This document shows positions 12,779-20,602 of a stretch of 38,571 nt of DNA, piece by piece. The position numbers were made by a program, and so were the translations under genes. Position 1 is the first letter of the stretch. The number at the start of each line of letters is the position of its first letter. The notes under the pieces were generated by a model. That model was not told where the DNA came from. It ran no database searches and was given only the letters and a program-made list of their open reading frames with translations. The stretch covers positions 1 through 38,571 of the forward strand of contig JAGWUU010000003.1 in assembly GCA_028868335.1 (NCBI GenBank), given 5' to 3'. The stretch is from Sphingomonadales bacterium (GTDB taxonomy: Bacteria; Pseudomonadota; Alphaproteobacteria; Sphingomonadales; Sphingomonadaceae).

Positions 12779-13560
12779 TGCTCAAGCCCATCCGCCCCGC
12801 CGCCCCGATCCGCGCCAGGTATGAAGCGCGGCTGACCGCCATGATCGACGATATGCACGCCAGCATCCTCCACTGGATCACGGCGGCGTGGAACAAAGCC
12901 GATCCCGAAACCACGCTCTACGGGCAGGACGAGGCTCCGGTGAAGGTGCTCAAGTCGATGATGTCGCAGCTTGGCCGCCAATGGAGCGACCGCTTCGACG
13001 AACTTGCCGACAGCCTCGCGGACTATTTCAGCAAGGCGGTGCTGGCCCGCAATGACCGCGCGCTTGCCGAGATGCTGCGCAAGGGCGGCTTTTCGGTTCG
13101 CTTCAAGATGACCAAAGCGATGCGCCAGAGCTATGACGCGGTCCGCGCGGAGAATGTCGGCTTGATCCGCTCGATCGCCGCGCAGCATCTAGGACAGGTC
13201 GACACGCTGGTGATGCAATCGGTCAGCCAGGGCCGCGATCTTGCCACGCTGACCAAGGCGCTGCACCGCCAACTCGGGGTCACCAAGCGCCGGGCCGCGT
13301 TCATCGCGCTCGATCAGAACAACAAGGCCACCGCCGTACTGCAGAAGTCACGGCACATCGAATTGGGCATCACCAAGGCCAAGTGGCTGCACAGCGCGGG
13401 CGGCAAGACCCCGCGCCCGGAACACAAGGCGTTCTCCGGCAAGGTCTACGACATCCGCGAAGGCCATGATTTCGGCGATGGCAACGGCCCCGTCTGGCCC
13501 GGCACGGCGATCAACTGCCGCTGCGTCTCTGTGCCGATCGTCCCCGGCTTCGACGACTGA
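12778..13560 (+). CDS. Mu F-like minor head protein
   Basis: Start by TGATG overlap (GTG 12775 possible). The 260-aa protein is helical in the N-terminal two thirds. It ends in the Phage_Mu_F domain: TLTKALHRQLGVTKRRAAFI, ALDQNNKATAVL, then KWLHSAGGKTPRPEHKAFSG and the family Cys region WPGTAINCRCVSVPIVPGF. Proteins of this group sit inside the head near the portal and are needed for head assembly or DNA ejection. There is no toxin domain fused at the C-terminus, as seen in some MuF proteins. Confidence 0.92.
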   Translation: MLKPIRPAAPIRARYEARLTAMIDDMHASILHWITAAWNKADPETTLYGQDEAPVKVLKSMMSQLGRQWSDRFDELADSLADYFSKAVLARNDRALAEMLRKGGFSVRFKMTKAMRQSYDAVRAENVGLIRSIAAQHLGQVDTLVMQSVSQGRDLATLTKALHRQLGVTKRRAAFIALDQNNKATAVLQKSRHIELGITKAKWLHSAGGKTPRPEHKAFSGKVYDIREGHDFGDGNGPVWPGTAINCRCVSVPIVPGFDD

Positions 13561-13575
13561 TCCCGGTCCTTTCCC

Positions 13576-13594
13576 TCGTATCTTGAGATTACGA
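13576..13594. repeat. Intergenic hairpin element A
   Basis: TCGTA (13576-13580) and TACGA (13590-13594) flank TCTTGAGAT in the 47-bp gap between the Mu F-like gene and the first fibre gene. The ribosome site AAGGAG begins at its right arm. Related elements lie at 15763 and 30586. Confidence 0.5.
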
Positions 13595-13607
13595 AGGAGC
13601 ATCTGGC

Positions 13608-14660
13608 GTGAGCACACCCGTCAACCTGGTCAAGATCAACGTCATCAGCACCGGGTCCGGGGCGCTTATGCTGGGAAGCGCGGTCCCCGGCTATCGCGGC
13701 AGCGAAGTCCTGATCAGCGGCCGGGAATACAGCTATTCGATCAAGCAGAACGCGAACTATGAATTCGGACGCTGCACCTACTTCAATACCCCCTCGCCGC
13801 AGATGGTGCGCGCGCCGATCGATTCATCGGACGGCGGCGTGGCGATCTCGTTGACCGCAGGCGCGCAGGTAGCGCTTGTCCTGTTGGTCGAGGATCTGTT
13901 GGGTCTGGCGCTCCCCGGCGCGCTTGCCGTTGAAAACAACCTCTCCGACCTCGCCAGCGTCCCCACCGCACGCAGCAATCTGGCGCTCGGAACCGCCGCT
14001 GTCCTCAACTCGACCACCGACGTTACCTTGGCCGGGAACAGCGATTTCCTGCTCCCGACCGAGAAAGCGATTAAAACCTACACCGATACCGCGATCGCCA
14101 GCGCCGTGGTCGGTCTGCTCGACTTCAAGGGCGGCACGGACTGCTCTGCTAATCCTAACTACCCCGCAGCCCTCAAGGGCGACGCCTATGTCGTCACTGT
14201 CGCAGGCAAGATCGGCGGTGCATCCGGCACAGCGGTCGATGCTGGGGACTGGTACATCGCCAAGGCCGACAATGCCGGGGGAACCGAAGCGGCGGTTGGT
14301 GCGAACTGGACGTCGCTCGAGCACAATGGGGTGTTCGGGGCTCCGGCAATGAATACGCAGACTGTCGTTTCTGCCGCGACCGTAACTCCTTTGTTTACGA
14401 ATGATTTTGTGACGATCACCGCGCAGGCGATCGGGCTTACGCTGGCGAACTGGTCCGGCACGGCGGTCAATGGCTGGGGCATGGTGGTTCGCATCAAGGA
14501 CAATGGCACATCGCAGACGATCGCTTATGGCTCGAACTATATCGCAGCCGATGGAGTGACGCTGCCCGGTGCCACCACTGTCGGCAAGACGCATGAGCTG
14601 GGCTTCGTCTACAACGACGCGCTGGGCAAGTTCGTCTGCATTTCGACGCTAACCTACTGA
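13608..14660 (+). CDS. Fibre-like virion protein, 350 aa
   Basis: GTG 13608 follows AAGGAG by ten bases. Residues 1-105 form an unidentified N-terminal region rich in Ser/Tyr/Asn, possibly for virion attachment. Residues 108-150 match tail-fibre shaft sequence (ENNLSDLASVPTARSNLALG, then LLPTEKAIKTYTDTAIASAV). The rest is a beta-rich modular region (AYVVTVAGKIGGASGTAVDA, GDWYIAKADNAGGTEAAVGA) of the type in phage fibres. It is followed by three more fibre-like genes with no capsid or tail gene between. A receptor-binding or capsid-decorating role is likely; which of the two is not visible. Confidence 0.75.
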   Translation: MSTPVNLVKINVISTGSGALMLGSAVPGYRGSEVLISGREYSYSIKQNANYEFGRCTYFNTPSPQMVRAPIDSSDGGVAISLTAGAQVALVLLVEDLLGLALPGALAVENNLSDLASVPTARSNLALGTAAVLNSTTDVTLAGNSDFLLPTEKAIKTYTDTAIASAVVGLLDFKGGTDCSANPNYPAALKGDAYVVTVAGKIGGASGTAVDAGDWYIAKADNAGGTEAAVGANWTSLEHNGVFGAPAMNTQTVVSAATVTPLFTNDFVTITAQAIGLTLANWSGTAVNGWGMVVRIKDNGTSQTIAYGSNYIAADGVTLPGATTVGKTHELGFVYNDALGKFVCISTLTY

Positions 14661-15685
14661 TGAGCCCGATCAATATCCATCGACGGCGGGCGGCAGTGGC
14701 GCCTTTGGCCACAACTACCTGGTCGCCCACTTTCAAAGGCACGAACATCGCGCTGTCGGGCGGCAATCTAGTGACCTCGGCTTCGGCGGCAGGCCATATG
14801 GTCTATTCGACCGATTGGAAATCGGGCGGAAAATATCGCTTTGAAGTCACCATCGGCGGCACAGGTTCGGGCTTGGCTCACCAGATCGGAGTCATGACCT
14901 GCCATGGATCGGGAACCGCTTTCCCAAGTCTCGCACCCGCTGCGATGCATGATGACCGTTATGGTGCCTACGTCACGGGCGATACTGGCAACATTTACCT
15001 TGGCGGCAACCCAGGGTCATTTGGGAACATCGGATCGTTTGGCGCAGGCGCCACGATCGCCGTCGAGATCGATACGAGCGCTGGCACGATCCAGTTCTGC
15101 AAGAGCGGGGGGACTTTTACCGCCCCGATCACAATTCCCGCCGGAAAATACTACTGTCCAGTGCTGCTGGTCAACAATACCACGAATATCTTGACCGCGA
15201 ACTTCGGGGCATCACCCTGGGCCATTCCGGCAAGCCCCGGATATGGTCCGTGGACCAAGAACGCATCACCATCGTTTGGGCGCTATTGGCGCTTCTGCTG
15301 CGTTACCGGCTATCAGGGCTTTGCGATCGCGGAAGCGGCGATGAAGACCGTTGCAGGCGGCGCGAACGTGATCGGCGGCGGCACTGCGTCGGCCAGTTCG
15401 ACCTACACCACGCTGGTTCCCGCCCAAGCTATTGATGGAAATCCGGCGACGATCTGGGGCGCAAACAGCAGCAACGGTAATGGCGAATGGTGGATGTATG
15501 ATTTTGCCGCCGGGAATTCCAAAGCGAACATCCAGGCCCAGCTGCAATCGCGCAATGATTTCGATCAATACGCGACCCAACTGCTGATCATGGGATCGCA
15601 AAACAACGCCGACTGGTTTCCGGCCTTCGGCACTACTGGGTTGGCCTGGGCGCGCGGCGAAACCAAGACTTTCACCTGGGGCTGA
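14660..15685 (+). CDS. Adhesin-like protein: SPRY-like and F5/8C-like domains
   Basis: Start by TGATG overlap; 341 aa. Residues 25-185 resemble a B30.2/SPRY sandwich (GGKYRFEVTIGGTGSGLAHQ, IGVMTCHGSG, AVEIDTSAGTIQFCKSGG, KYYCPVLLVNNTTNILTANF). Residues 210-341 resemble an F5/8 type C (discoidin) carbohydrate-binding domain (STYTTLVPAQAIDGNPATIW, then GEWWMYDF and ATQLLIMGSQNNADW). Both folds bind surface ligands, so recognition of host glycans is a fair inference. Domain calls rest on patterns only. Confidence 0.72.
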   Translation: MSPINIHRRRAAVAPLATTTWSPTFKGTNIALSGGNLVTSASAAGHMVYSTDWKSGGKYRFEVTIGGTGSGLAHQIGVMTCHGSGTAFPSLAPAAMHDDRYGAYVTGDTGNIYLGGNPGSFGNIGSFGAGATIAVEIDTSAGTIQFCKSGGTFTAPITIPAGKYYCPVLLVNNTTNILTANFGASPWAIPASPGYGPWTKNASPSFGRYWRFCCVTGYQGFAIAEAAMKTVAGGANVIGGGTASASSTYTTLVPAQAIDGNPATIWGANSSNGNGEWWMYDFAAGNSKANIQAQLQSRNDFDQYATQLLIMGSQNNADWFPAFGTTGLAWARGETKTFTWG

Positions 15686-15762
15686 CCGCGATCGCGTCGA
15701 TGCCCTACGCGCTCGTCGCACAACCTTAAGGGCCCACGCAGCCCCAATCCTCGCCTGATGCG

Positions 15763-15789
15763 CGTAATCTGACCTTACGGCATCGAAAG
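15763..15789. repeat. Intergenic hairpin element B
   Basis: CGTAA (15763-15767) and TTACG (15775-15779) form a 5-bp stem. The run CCTTACGGCATCGAAAG at 15773-15789 matches CCTTACAGGATCGAAAG at 26678-26694 in 15 of 17 bases. It lies in the 114-bp gap 15686-15799, which otherwise holds no gene and an unexplained AACCTTAAGGG at 15722-15732. Confidence 0.5.
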
Positions 15790-15799
15790 GCAGGCGCGC

Positions 15800-16150
15800 G
15801 TGACCATCATCGCAGACTTCAGGATCGGCGAGACGGCATCGATCGAGCTTGACGCGGTTGCCGGTGATCCATCGACCGTGGTTGCGCCCGAAGCCTACCT
15901 TGCCCCGGCTGACATGCGGGGCGGCACCGCGACCATCCGCGAAGGAGCTGCTCGCACGGCCCTGACGATCACGCCCCGCGCTGCCAGCGGCACCGTCCCG
16001 GCGGGTTGGACCGTCACGCTCACCGCCACGGCCAGCGCCACCCTTTCCCCCGGCGTCTATGGCATCGACGTCAAGCTGCCGGTCGGCGGCACGATAGAGA
16101 TCACCGAAACCACGGCGTTCGTGCAACTGACCCGCTCGGCGGCGGCCTAG
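15800..16150 (+). CDS. Beta-rich virion-associated protein, 116 aa
   Basis: GTG 15800 follows AGGCAGG. The protein begins VTIIADFRIGETASIELDAV and has alternating Thr/Ala/Val strands (ARTALTITPRAASGTVPAGW, TVTLTATASATLSPGVYGID) and an ending IEITETTAFVQLTRSAAA. This matches small Ig-like or baseplate-upper-type domains that connect fibre parts. It is placed between an adhesin-like gene and a collagen-like gene, so it may be an adaptor of the fibre complex. No exact family recognised. Confidence 0.7.
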   Translation: MTIIADFRIGETASIELDAVAGDPSTVVAPEAYLAPADMRGGTATIREGAARTALTITPRAASGTVPAGWTVTLTATASATLSPGVYGIDVKLPVGGTIEITETTAFVQLTRSAAA

Positions 16151-16154
16151 CGCC

Positions 16155-16517
16155 ATGACACTGGCTCTCCGCTGGCGTGTGCCACCCCCCGCGATCCAAA
16201 CCCGCTGGCGTGGCCCTGCCGGGATGATCGAGGCGGTGCGGCGCGATCCGCTAGGGCCGATTGCGGCCGTGATCGGGCCTCCGGGGGCAACAGGCGTGCA
16301 AGGTCCAGCGGGACCGCAAGGCCCGCAGGGTGCCCCACGCCGATTCGACTTCACCAGTTCGGCAACATGGATCGGTGAACACGATCTGGGCCGGCTGCCG
16401 ATCGTGCAGGTTTACCTCGAAACCGGCGAGCCAGCGTTGGCCGATACCGTCGCCACTCCGATCAATTTTACCGTCACCCACGCCGACGCGCGCACCGGAT
16501 TTGTACTGCTGATTTAG
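16155..16517 (+). CDS. Collagen-like short fibre protein, 120 aa
   Basis: Begins five bases after the previous stop. Residues about 41-60 are seven Gly-X-Y triplets (GPPGATGVQGPAGPQGPQGA), a collagen-like stalk that would trimerise. A C-terminal tip follows (WIGEHDLGRLPIVQVYLETG ... DARTGFVLLI). This tip resembles the end of the 16533 protein (H-[DN]-LG then V-x-V strands), so both probably carry the same small trimeric tip fold. Confidence 0.8.
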   Translation: MTLALRWRVPPPAIQTRWRGPAGMIEAVRRDPLGPIAAVIGPPGATGVQGPAGPQGPQGAPRRFDFTSSATWIGEHDLGRLPIVQVYLETGEPALADTVATPINFTVTHADARTGFVLLI

Positions 16518-16532
16518 AAGGAGGGACGCAAA

Positions 16533-17318
16533 ATGAAGGTAACCAATGGGCTCGATCTTCTCAGTCAGAAGATCATCAACCTGGCCGATCCATCGTCTGC
16601 AACGGACGCTGTGACGAAGCAGTACGCCGACAACCTGATCCGAGGATCGAAGTGGAAAGACCCGGTGCGGGCCGCTACCACGGCAAACGGGACGCTCGCG
16701 ACGGCTTATGCCAACGGTCAGGTGATCGACGGCGTTACACTGGTCACCGGCGACCGCATTCTGCTCAAGGCGCAGACTACGGGCTCGGAAAACGGCATCT
16801 ACACCGTCAATGCCAGCGGCGCCCCGACACGGGCGGTTGATGCCGCCAGTGGGACCCAGATGTCTGCCGGTACTACGGTCTACGTAACTGAGGGTACGAC
16901 CAATGCCGACAAGGCGTTCGCCATTACCACCGATGGCACGATCACGATCGGCACGACTGCCACGACGTGGGGTCAGATAGGTGGAGGAACCACCTATTCC
17001 GCCGGAAACGGCCTCGCGTTGGGGGGCACTACGTTCTCGGTCACACCATCGACCGGGATCAACGTTTCGGGCGCGGGCGTGGCGATCGACCCCGCCGTGG
17101 TCGCGCGCAAGGCCAGCGCCAACATCGGCAATGGATCATCGACATCGATCGCCTTTGCTCACAATCTGGGAACGCAGGACATCACCGTCAGCGTGCGCGA
17201 CGCCTCCTCGCAGGCCGGAGTGCTGTGCGACTGGGTCGCCACCGATACCAACACGGTGACGTTGACCTTCGCCGTGGCGCCGGCCAGCAACGCCTACCGC
17301 GTCACGGTCACCGGCTGA
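16533..17318 (+). CDS. Tail-fibre-like protein, 261 aa
   Basis: ATG 16533 follows AAGGAGGG. Residues 1-40 form the common fibre start (MKVTNGLDLLSQKIINLADP, SSATDAVTKQYAD). Residues 55-150 are a well-known fibre module (GVTLVTGDRILLKAQTTGSE, NGIYTVNASGAPTRAVDAAS, TTVYVTEGTTNADKAFAITT). Residues 200-261 are a tip domain (IAFAHNLGTQDITVSVRDAS ... YRVTVTG) like that of T4-type and other phage fibres. It is the clearest fibre gene of the block and a good candidate for receptor binding. Confidence 0.85.
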   Translation: MKVTNGLDLLSQKIINLADPSSATDAVTKQYADNLIRGSKWKDPVRAATTANGTLATAYANGQVIDGVTLVTGDRILLKAQTTGSENGIYTVNASGAPTRAVDAASGTQMSAGTTVYVTEGTTNADKAFAITTDGTITIGTTATTWGQIGGGTTYSAGNGLALGGTTFSVTPSTGINVSGAGVAIDPAVVARKASANIGNGSSTSIAFAHNLGTQDITVSVRDASSQAGVLCDWVATDTNTVTLTFAVAPASNAYRVTVTG

Positions 17319-18193
17319 TGCAGCTCACGTACAGCTTTGATGACCGCCCGGCGCTGTCGGTCGATCCGGCAGCACCGGCGGCGGGCTATGGCCGGTTCTA
17401 TGCCAAGAGCTGGGCCGGGCGGACCATGCCGTTCTGGAAAGGGCCGAGCGGGGTCAGCTATGGTCTCTCGCCGCATCTGGGCGAAAACAACGTCCGGGTC
17501 TGGCGCGGCGGAGCCACTGCGGTCGCGACCACCTTCGCCGCGACGATCGGGGCGATGCCCTATACCGGGGCCAGCCCGACCGCGCCGACGATCCCGGCGC
17601 TGACCGCGGCGGGTGGGGTTCAAACGGCAACCTACCGGTCGACCATCAGTACCGGCGCGACCGCTGGCGGCCTGGCCTATATCCGCGGCAACCAGGCGAC
17701 GGTGTTCCGCAGCGCCTCGGCCGGGCTGGGCAGTTTCCTGGTGGTGCACCGCTTTTCCCTGTCTGGCACGCTGCAGGCGGGCCTGCGCGCCTTTGCCGGA
17801 CTGGTCGACGTCACCGCCAACCCGACCAACGTCAATCCGACCACCACCACCACGCCGGGCGGGATCGGGCTGGCCTGCGCCGCCAACACCGGCAACTGGA
17901 AGCTGGTCAGCAATGTCACCGGCACGGCACGGACCGCGACCGACCTGGGGGCCAGTTTCCCGGTCGACAATACCTCGCTGCTCGAGCTGGCGCTGTGGTG
18001 CGCGCCCAATGACAGCGGGATCTCGTGGCAGGTCACCAACCTGTCGACCGGGGCCACGGCCAGCGGCAAGGTCACGACGAACCTGCCGGCGGCCAACACC
18101 TTCATGGCGCCGGCGGTGTGGGTGACCAACAACGCCACGGCCGCCGCACAGACGCTCGATTTCGTCTCGACCTACGTCGAAACCGACACCTGA
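17318..18193 (+). CDS. Virion surface protein, lectin-like, 291 aa
   Basis: ATG 17318 overlaps the previous stop (TGATG); longer upstream frames overlap the fibre gene. The protein starts MQLTYSFDDRPALSVDPAAP. It has long beta stretches (GSFLVVHRFSLSGTLQAGLR, GNWKLVSNVTGTARTATDLG, LELALWCAPNDSGISWQVTN), typical of concanavalin-like or fibre-head jelly-roll domains seen in phage structural proteins. Last of the coupled fibre genes. The exact fold is uncertain. Confidence 0.7.
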   Translation: MQLTYSFDDRPALSVDPAAPAAGYGRFYAKSWAGRTMPFWKGPSGVSYGLSPHLGENNVRVWRGGATAVATTFAATIGAMPYTGASPTAPTIPALTAAGGVQTATYRSTISTGATAGGLAYIRGNQATVFRSASAGLGSFLVVHRFSLSGTLQAGLRAFAGLVDVTANPTNVNPTTTTTPGGIGLACAANTGNWKLVSNVTGTARTATDLGASFPVDNTSLLELALWCAPNDSGISWQVTNLSTGATASGKVTTNLPAANTFMAPAVWVTNNATAAAQTLDFVSTYVETDT

Positions 18194-18242
18194 CGCAGCG
18201 CCGGTTGCCAGCGACAACCCGCGCCCAGACTATGACATTACG

Positions 18243-18590
18243 ATGTCCGCAACGCTCGCCCTGTTCTTTGCCCGCTTCAAAGCCGCATTGGCCGTGATGA
18301 CCGGACGCATCGTGCTTCCTGCCCAGATCGAAGGAATGATTCTCATGGCCGACCTTGCCAAGACCCTTGCCGCGCTATCCGCGCTTTCCATCACTGCCGA
18401 CCGGCTCCTTGCCAAGGCGCAGGCCGACGAGGCCGCGCTCGCCGCCGCTAACCAGGCGCTCGCCGATGCCGATGCCGAAACCTCGGCACAGATCGACGCC
18501 CTGACCGCAAAGATCGCCGCTGTCGCTCCGGATCCCGCTGCTCCTGTAGAACCGGCTCCCGTTTCCGCCGACCAGCCCGCGACCAACTGA
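18243..18590 (+). CDS. Coiled-coil protein, 115 aa
   Basis: ATG 18243 is the first of several in-frame starts; ATG 18345 follows AAGGAATG and may be the real one (MADLAKTLAALSALSITADR). Residues 35-95 form an Ala/Leu/Asp heptad coiled coil (RLLAKAQADEAALAAANQAL), followed by a Pro/Ala tail (PDPAAPVEPAPVSADQPATN). This looks like a small scaffold or fibre-linked stalk. It lies between the fibre block and the protease gene. No family assigned. Confidence 0.6.
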   Translation: MSATLALFFARFKAALAVMTGRIVLPAQIEGMILMADLAKTLAALSALSITADRLLAKAQADEAALAAANQALADADAETSAQIDALTAKIAAVAPDPAAPVEPAPVSADQPATN

Positions 18591-18612
18591 TCCGACACAA
18601 GGGCTGCGCGCC

Positions 18613-19902
18613 GTGACCACGCTTATCATGGCCATGGACCGGGCATCGGTGCGCAGCCGCGATGCCAACGGCTATCTGCACGTTGAGATCAGCAACATCT
18701 CCAAGGCCAATGTCTGCCCTTATTACGGGCAGGAAATACCTGGATGGCAGGACCTCGGGCTCGAGGCTGACGAGGTCTATTACCTCTACCGCGATCCCGA
18801 GGAACTGGCCCGCGCGGCGGACACCTTCAATAATGTGCCCCTGCTCTCCGAACATGTTCCGGTCATCCCTGAGGAAGGGCTTCCCGAAAGCCTGATCATC
18901 GGGTCGACCGGGACCGACGCGGAGTTCGTATACCCACACCTGCGCAACAGTCTCGTGGTCTGGTCGGTCGAGGCGCAGGACGGAATCGAGGCCGAGCGCA
19001 AGCGCGAACTCTCCTGCGGCTATCGCTACACGCCGGACATGACGGCGGGGGTTTCGCCGGAGGGTTTGCGTTTCGACGGTGTAATGCGGAAGATCATGGG
19101 CAACCACGTGGCCCTCGTGATCGAGGGCCGGGCTGGCCCGGATGTTATGGTCGGAGACGAAGTGATGAAGCTCAAGTCGCGCACCGCGCTGATGATCTCG
19201 GGAGCCCTACAGGCTCACATTCGCCCGCTGCTCGCCAAGGATGCGAAAGTGGACATCGCCCCGGCGCTTGCCGAGGTAGACGCCAAGGCCATGGCCGCCG
19301 ATGGCGCGCTGAAGAAGCTGGCAAGCAAGATCGCCAAGCTGGTGAAGCCCCATCTCGCCGCCGACAAGGCGATTGATGCCGACGCCCTCTCCGGGATCAT
19401 TGCCGCCGTCCAGCCCCTCGCGCTCGACGAGGACTGCATCGAAGAGAAGCAGGCCGCCGATGAGGATGAGGACGAAGATGAGGACAAGCAGGCCGCTGAC
19501 GAGAGCGATGACGAAGACGACAAGGACGATCAGGCCGCCGACGAAGACGGTGACGACGACGAGGACGACAAGCCCGCGATGGACGCCGCCGCCGTGCGCA
19601 AGATGGTCCGCGCCGCCGAAACGCGCGGTGCCAAGCGCCAGGCGGCGATTGAGATCGCCAAATCCGAAGTTGCTCCGTTCGTTGGCGAGGTCCTGGGTCA
19701 CGACAGCGCGGAATCGATCTACAAGCTCGCGCTCGACCAGGCCGAAATCGACCTGAAGGGCGTGCCGACCACCGCCTACCGCGCGATGGTCAAGATGCTG
19801 CCAAAGCCCGGCGGTGCCATCGCGCAGGACCGCAAATTTGCGCCTTCCGGCAGCAAGCTCGCCGCCATGTTCCCCTCCATTCCCACCATGATCCGGAGCT
19901 AA
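18613..19902 (+). CDS. Prohead protease/scaffold, DUF2213 type
   Basis: GTG 18613, 429 aa. Residues 1-190 are a DUF2213 protease domain with probable catalytic His in VPLLSEHVPV (about residue 81) and Ser in KRELSCGYRY (about 136). The rest reads as a scaffold: a helical stretch, then a very acidic run at about 278-323 (Asp/Glu repeats split by QAAD), then a helical end and FPSIPTMIRS. Fusion of protease and scaffold fits phages that mature the head by cutting an internal scaffold. It is followed directly by cement and capsid genes. Confidence 0.9.
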   Translation: MTTLIMAMDRASVRSRDANGYLHVEISNISKANVCPYYGQEIPGWQDLGLEADEVYYLYRDPEELARAADTFNNVPLLSEHVPVIPEEGLPESLIIGSTGTDAEFVYPHLRNSLVVWSVEAQDGIEAERKRELSCGYRYTPDMTAGVSPEGLRFDGVMRKIMGNHVALVIEGRAGPDVMVGDEVMKLKSRTALMISGALQAHIRPLLAKDAKVDIAPALAEVDAKAMAADGALKKLASKIAKLVKPHLAADKAIDADALSGIIAAVQPLALDEDCIEEKQAADEDEDEDEDKQAADESDDEDDKDDQAADEDGDDDEDDKPAMDAAAVRKMVRAAETRGAKRQAAIEIAKSEVAPFVGEVLGHDSAESIYKLALDQAEIDLKGVPTTAYRAMVKMLPKPGGAIAQDRKFAPSGSKLAAMFPSIPTMIRS

Positions 19903-19906
19903 GCCG

Positions 19907-20596
19907 ATGGGTTTCCAGACTTCCGTTGCCGCACAGCAGTCGCCCGGTATCGAGGGCGGGTTTGCCGCTTCCAATCCCCTGTTCTCGCTGATCACGCCTG
20001 ATGAAGGCATGTTCGTCGCGGGACCGGCGGGTGTCACCATCGGCCAGTTCGGCTTCGTCAACACCGCCAATGGGCAGGTATCGAGCCAGCATCCCGGCGT
20101 CGTCACGGTGCGCGTCGGCTTCGTTCACCGCGATCAGCCTGCCGTGATCGGCGCGATGCTCGCCGGCACGACCAACATCGTGGTTGCCGGTCAGGGCATC
20201 GACGTTCTCGAGGACGGTGCCGTATGGGCGCGGTTCGCCGCTGGGGCGACCATCGGCCAGAAGGTATATGCGACTTATGGCGACGGTTCCTGCTCAGCTG
20301 CGGCTACTGCGACGCCCGCGACGGTCACCCGCTCGGTCACCACGACCAATACCTCGACCACGATCAGCTACACGGGCGGCGCGATCTTCCCGGGTCAGCC
20401 GGTCAGCGGCATCGGCATTCCGGCGAATGCCTACGCCGTCAGCGTCAACGCCGTCGCTGGCACTGCGGTCATCAGCGCCGCCGCCACCGCGTCGGGCACC
20501 GTGACCGGCACCTTCACCACCAATTTCGAGACTGCCTTCACCGTCCGTTCCACGGCCGGCGCTGGCGAACTCGCCAAGATCAGCGTCCGGGGGTAA
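19907..20596 (+). CDS. Capsid cement/decoration protein
   Basis: ATG 19907 lies four bases after the protease stop; 229 aa. The start (MGFQTSVAAQQSPGIEGGFA) and the pattern GMFVAGPAGVTIGQFGFVNT, then VGFVHRDQPAVIGAMLAG and IDVLEDGAVWARFAAGATIG, match the structural cement proteins found just before DUF2184-type capsids. The middle (SVTTTNTSTTISYTGGAIFP, GQPVSGIGIPANAYAVSVNA) is an Ig-like insertion seen in some phage virion proteins. It would stabilise the expanded capsid and may display the inserted domain outside. Confidence 0.82.
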   Translation: MGFQTSVAAQQSPGIEGGFAASNPLFSLITPDEGMFVAGPAGVTIGQFGFVNTANGQVSSQHPGVVTVRVGFVHRDQPAVIGAMLAGTTNIVVAGQGIDVLEDGAVWARFAAGATIGQKVYATYGDGSCSAAATATPATVTRSVTTTNTSTTISYTGGAIFPGQPVSGIGIPANAYAVSVNAVAGTAVISAAATASGTVTGTFTTNFETAFTVRSTAGAGELAKISVRG

Positions 20597-20602
20597 CTGA
20601 AA

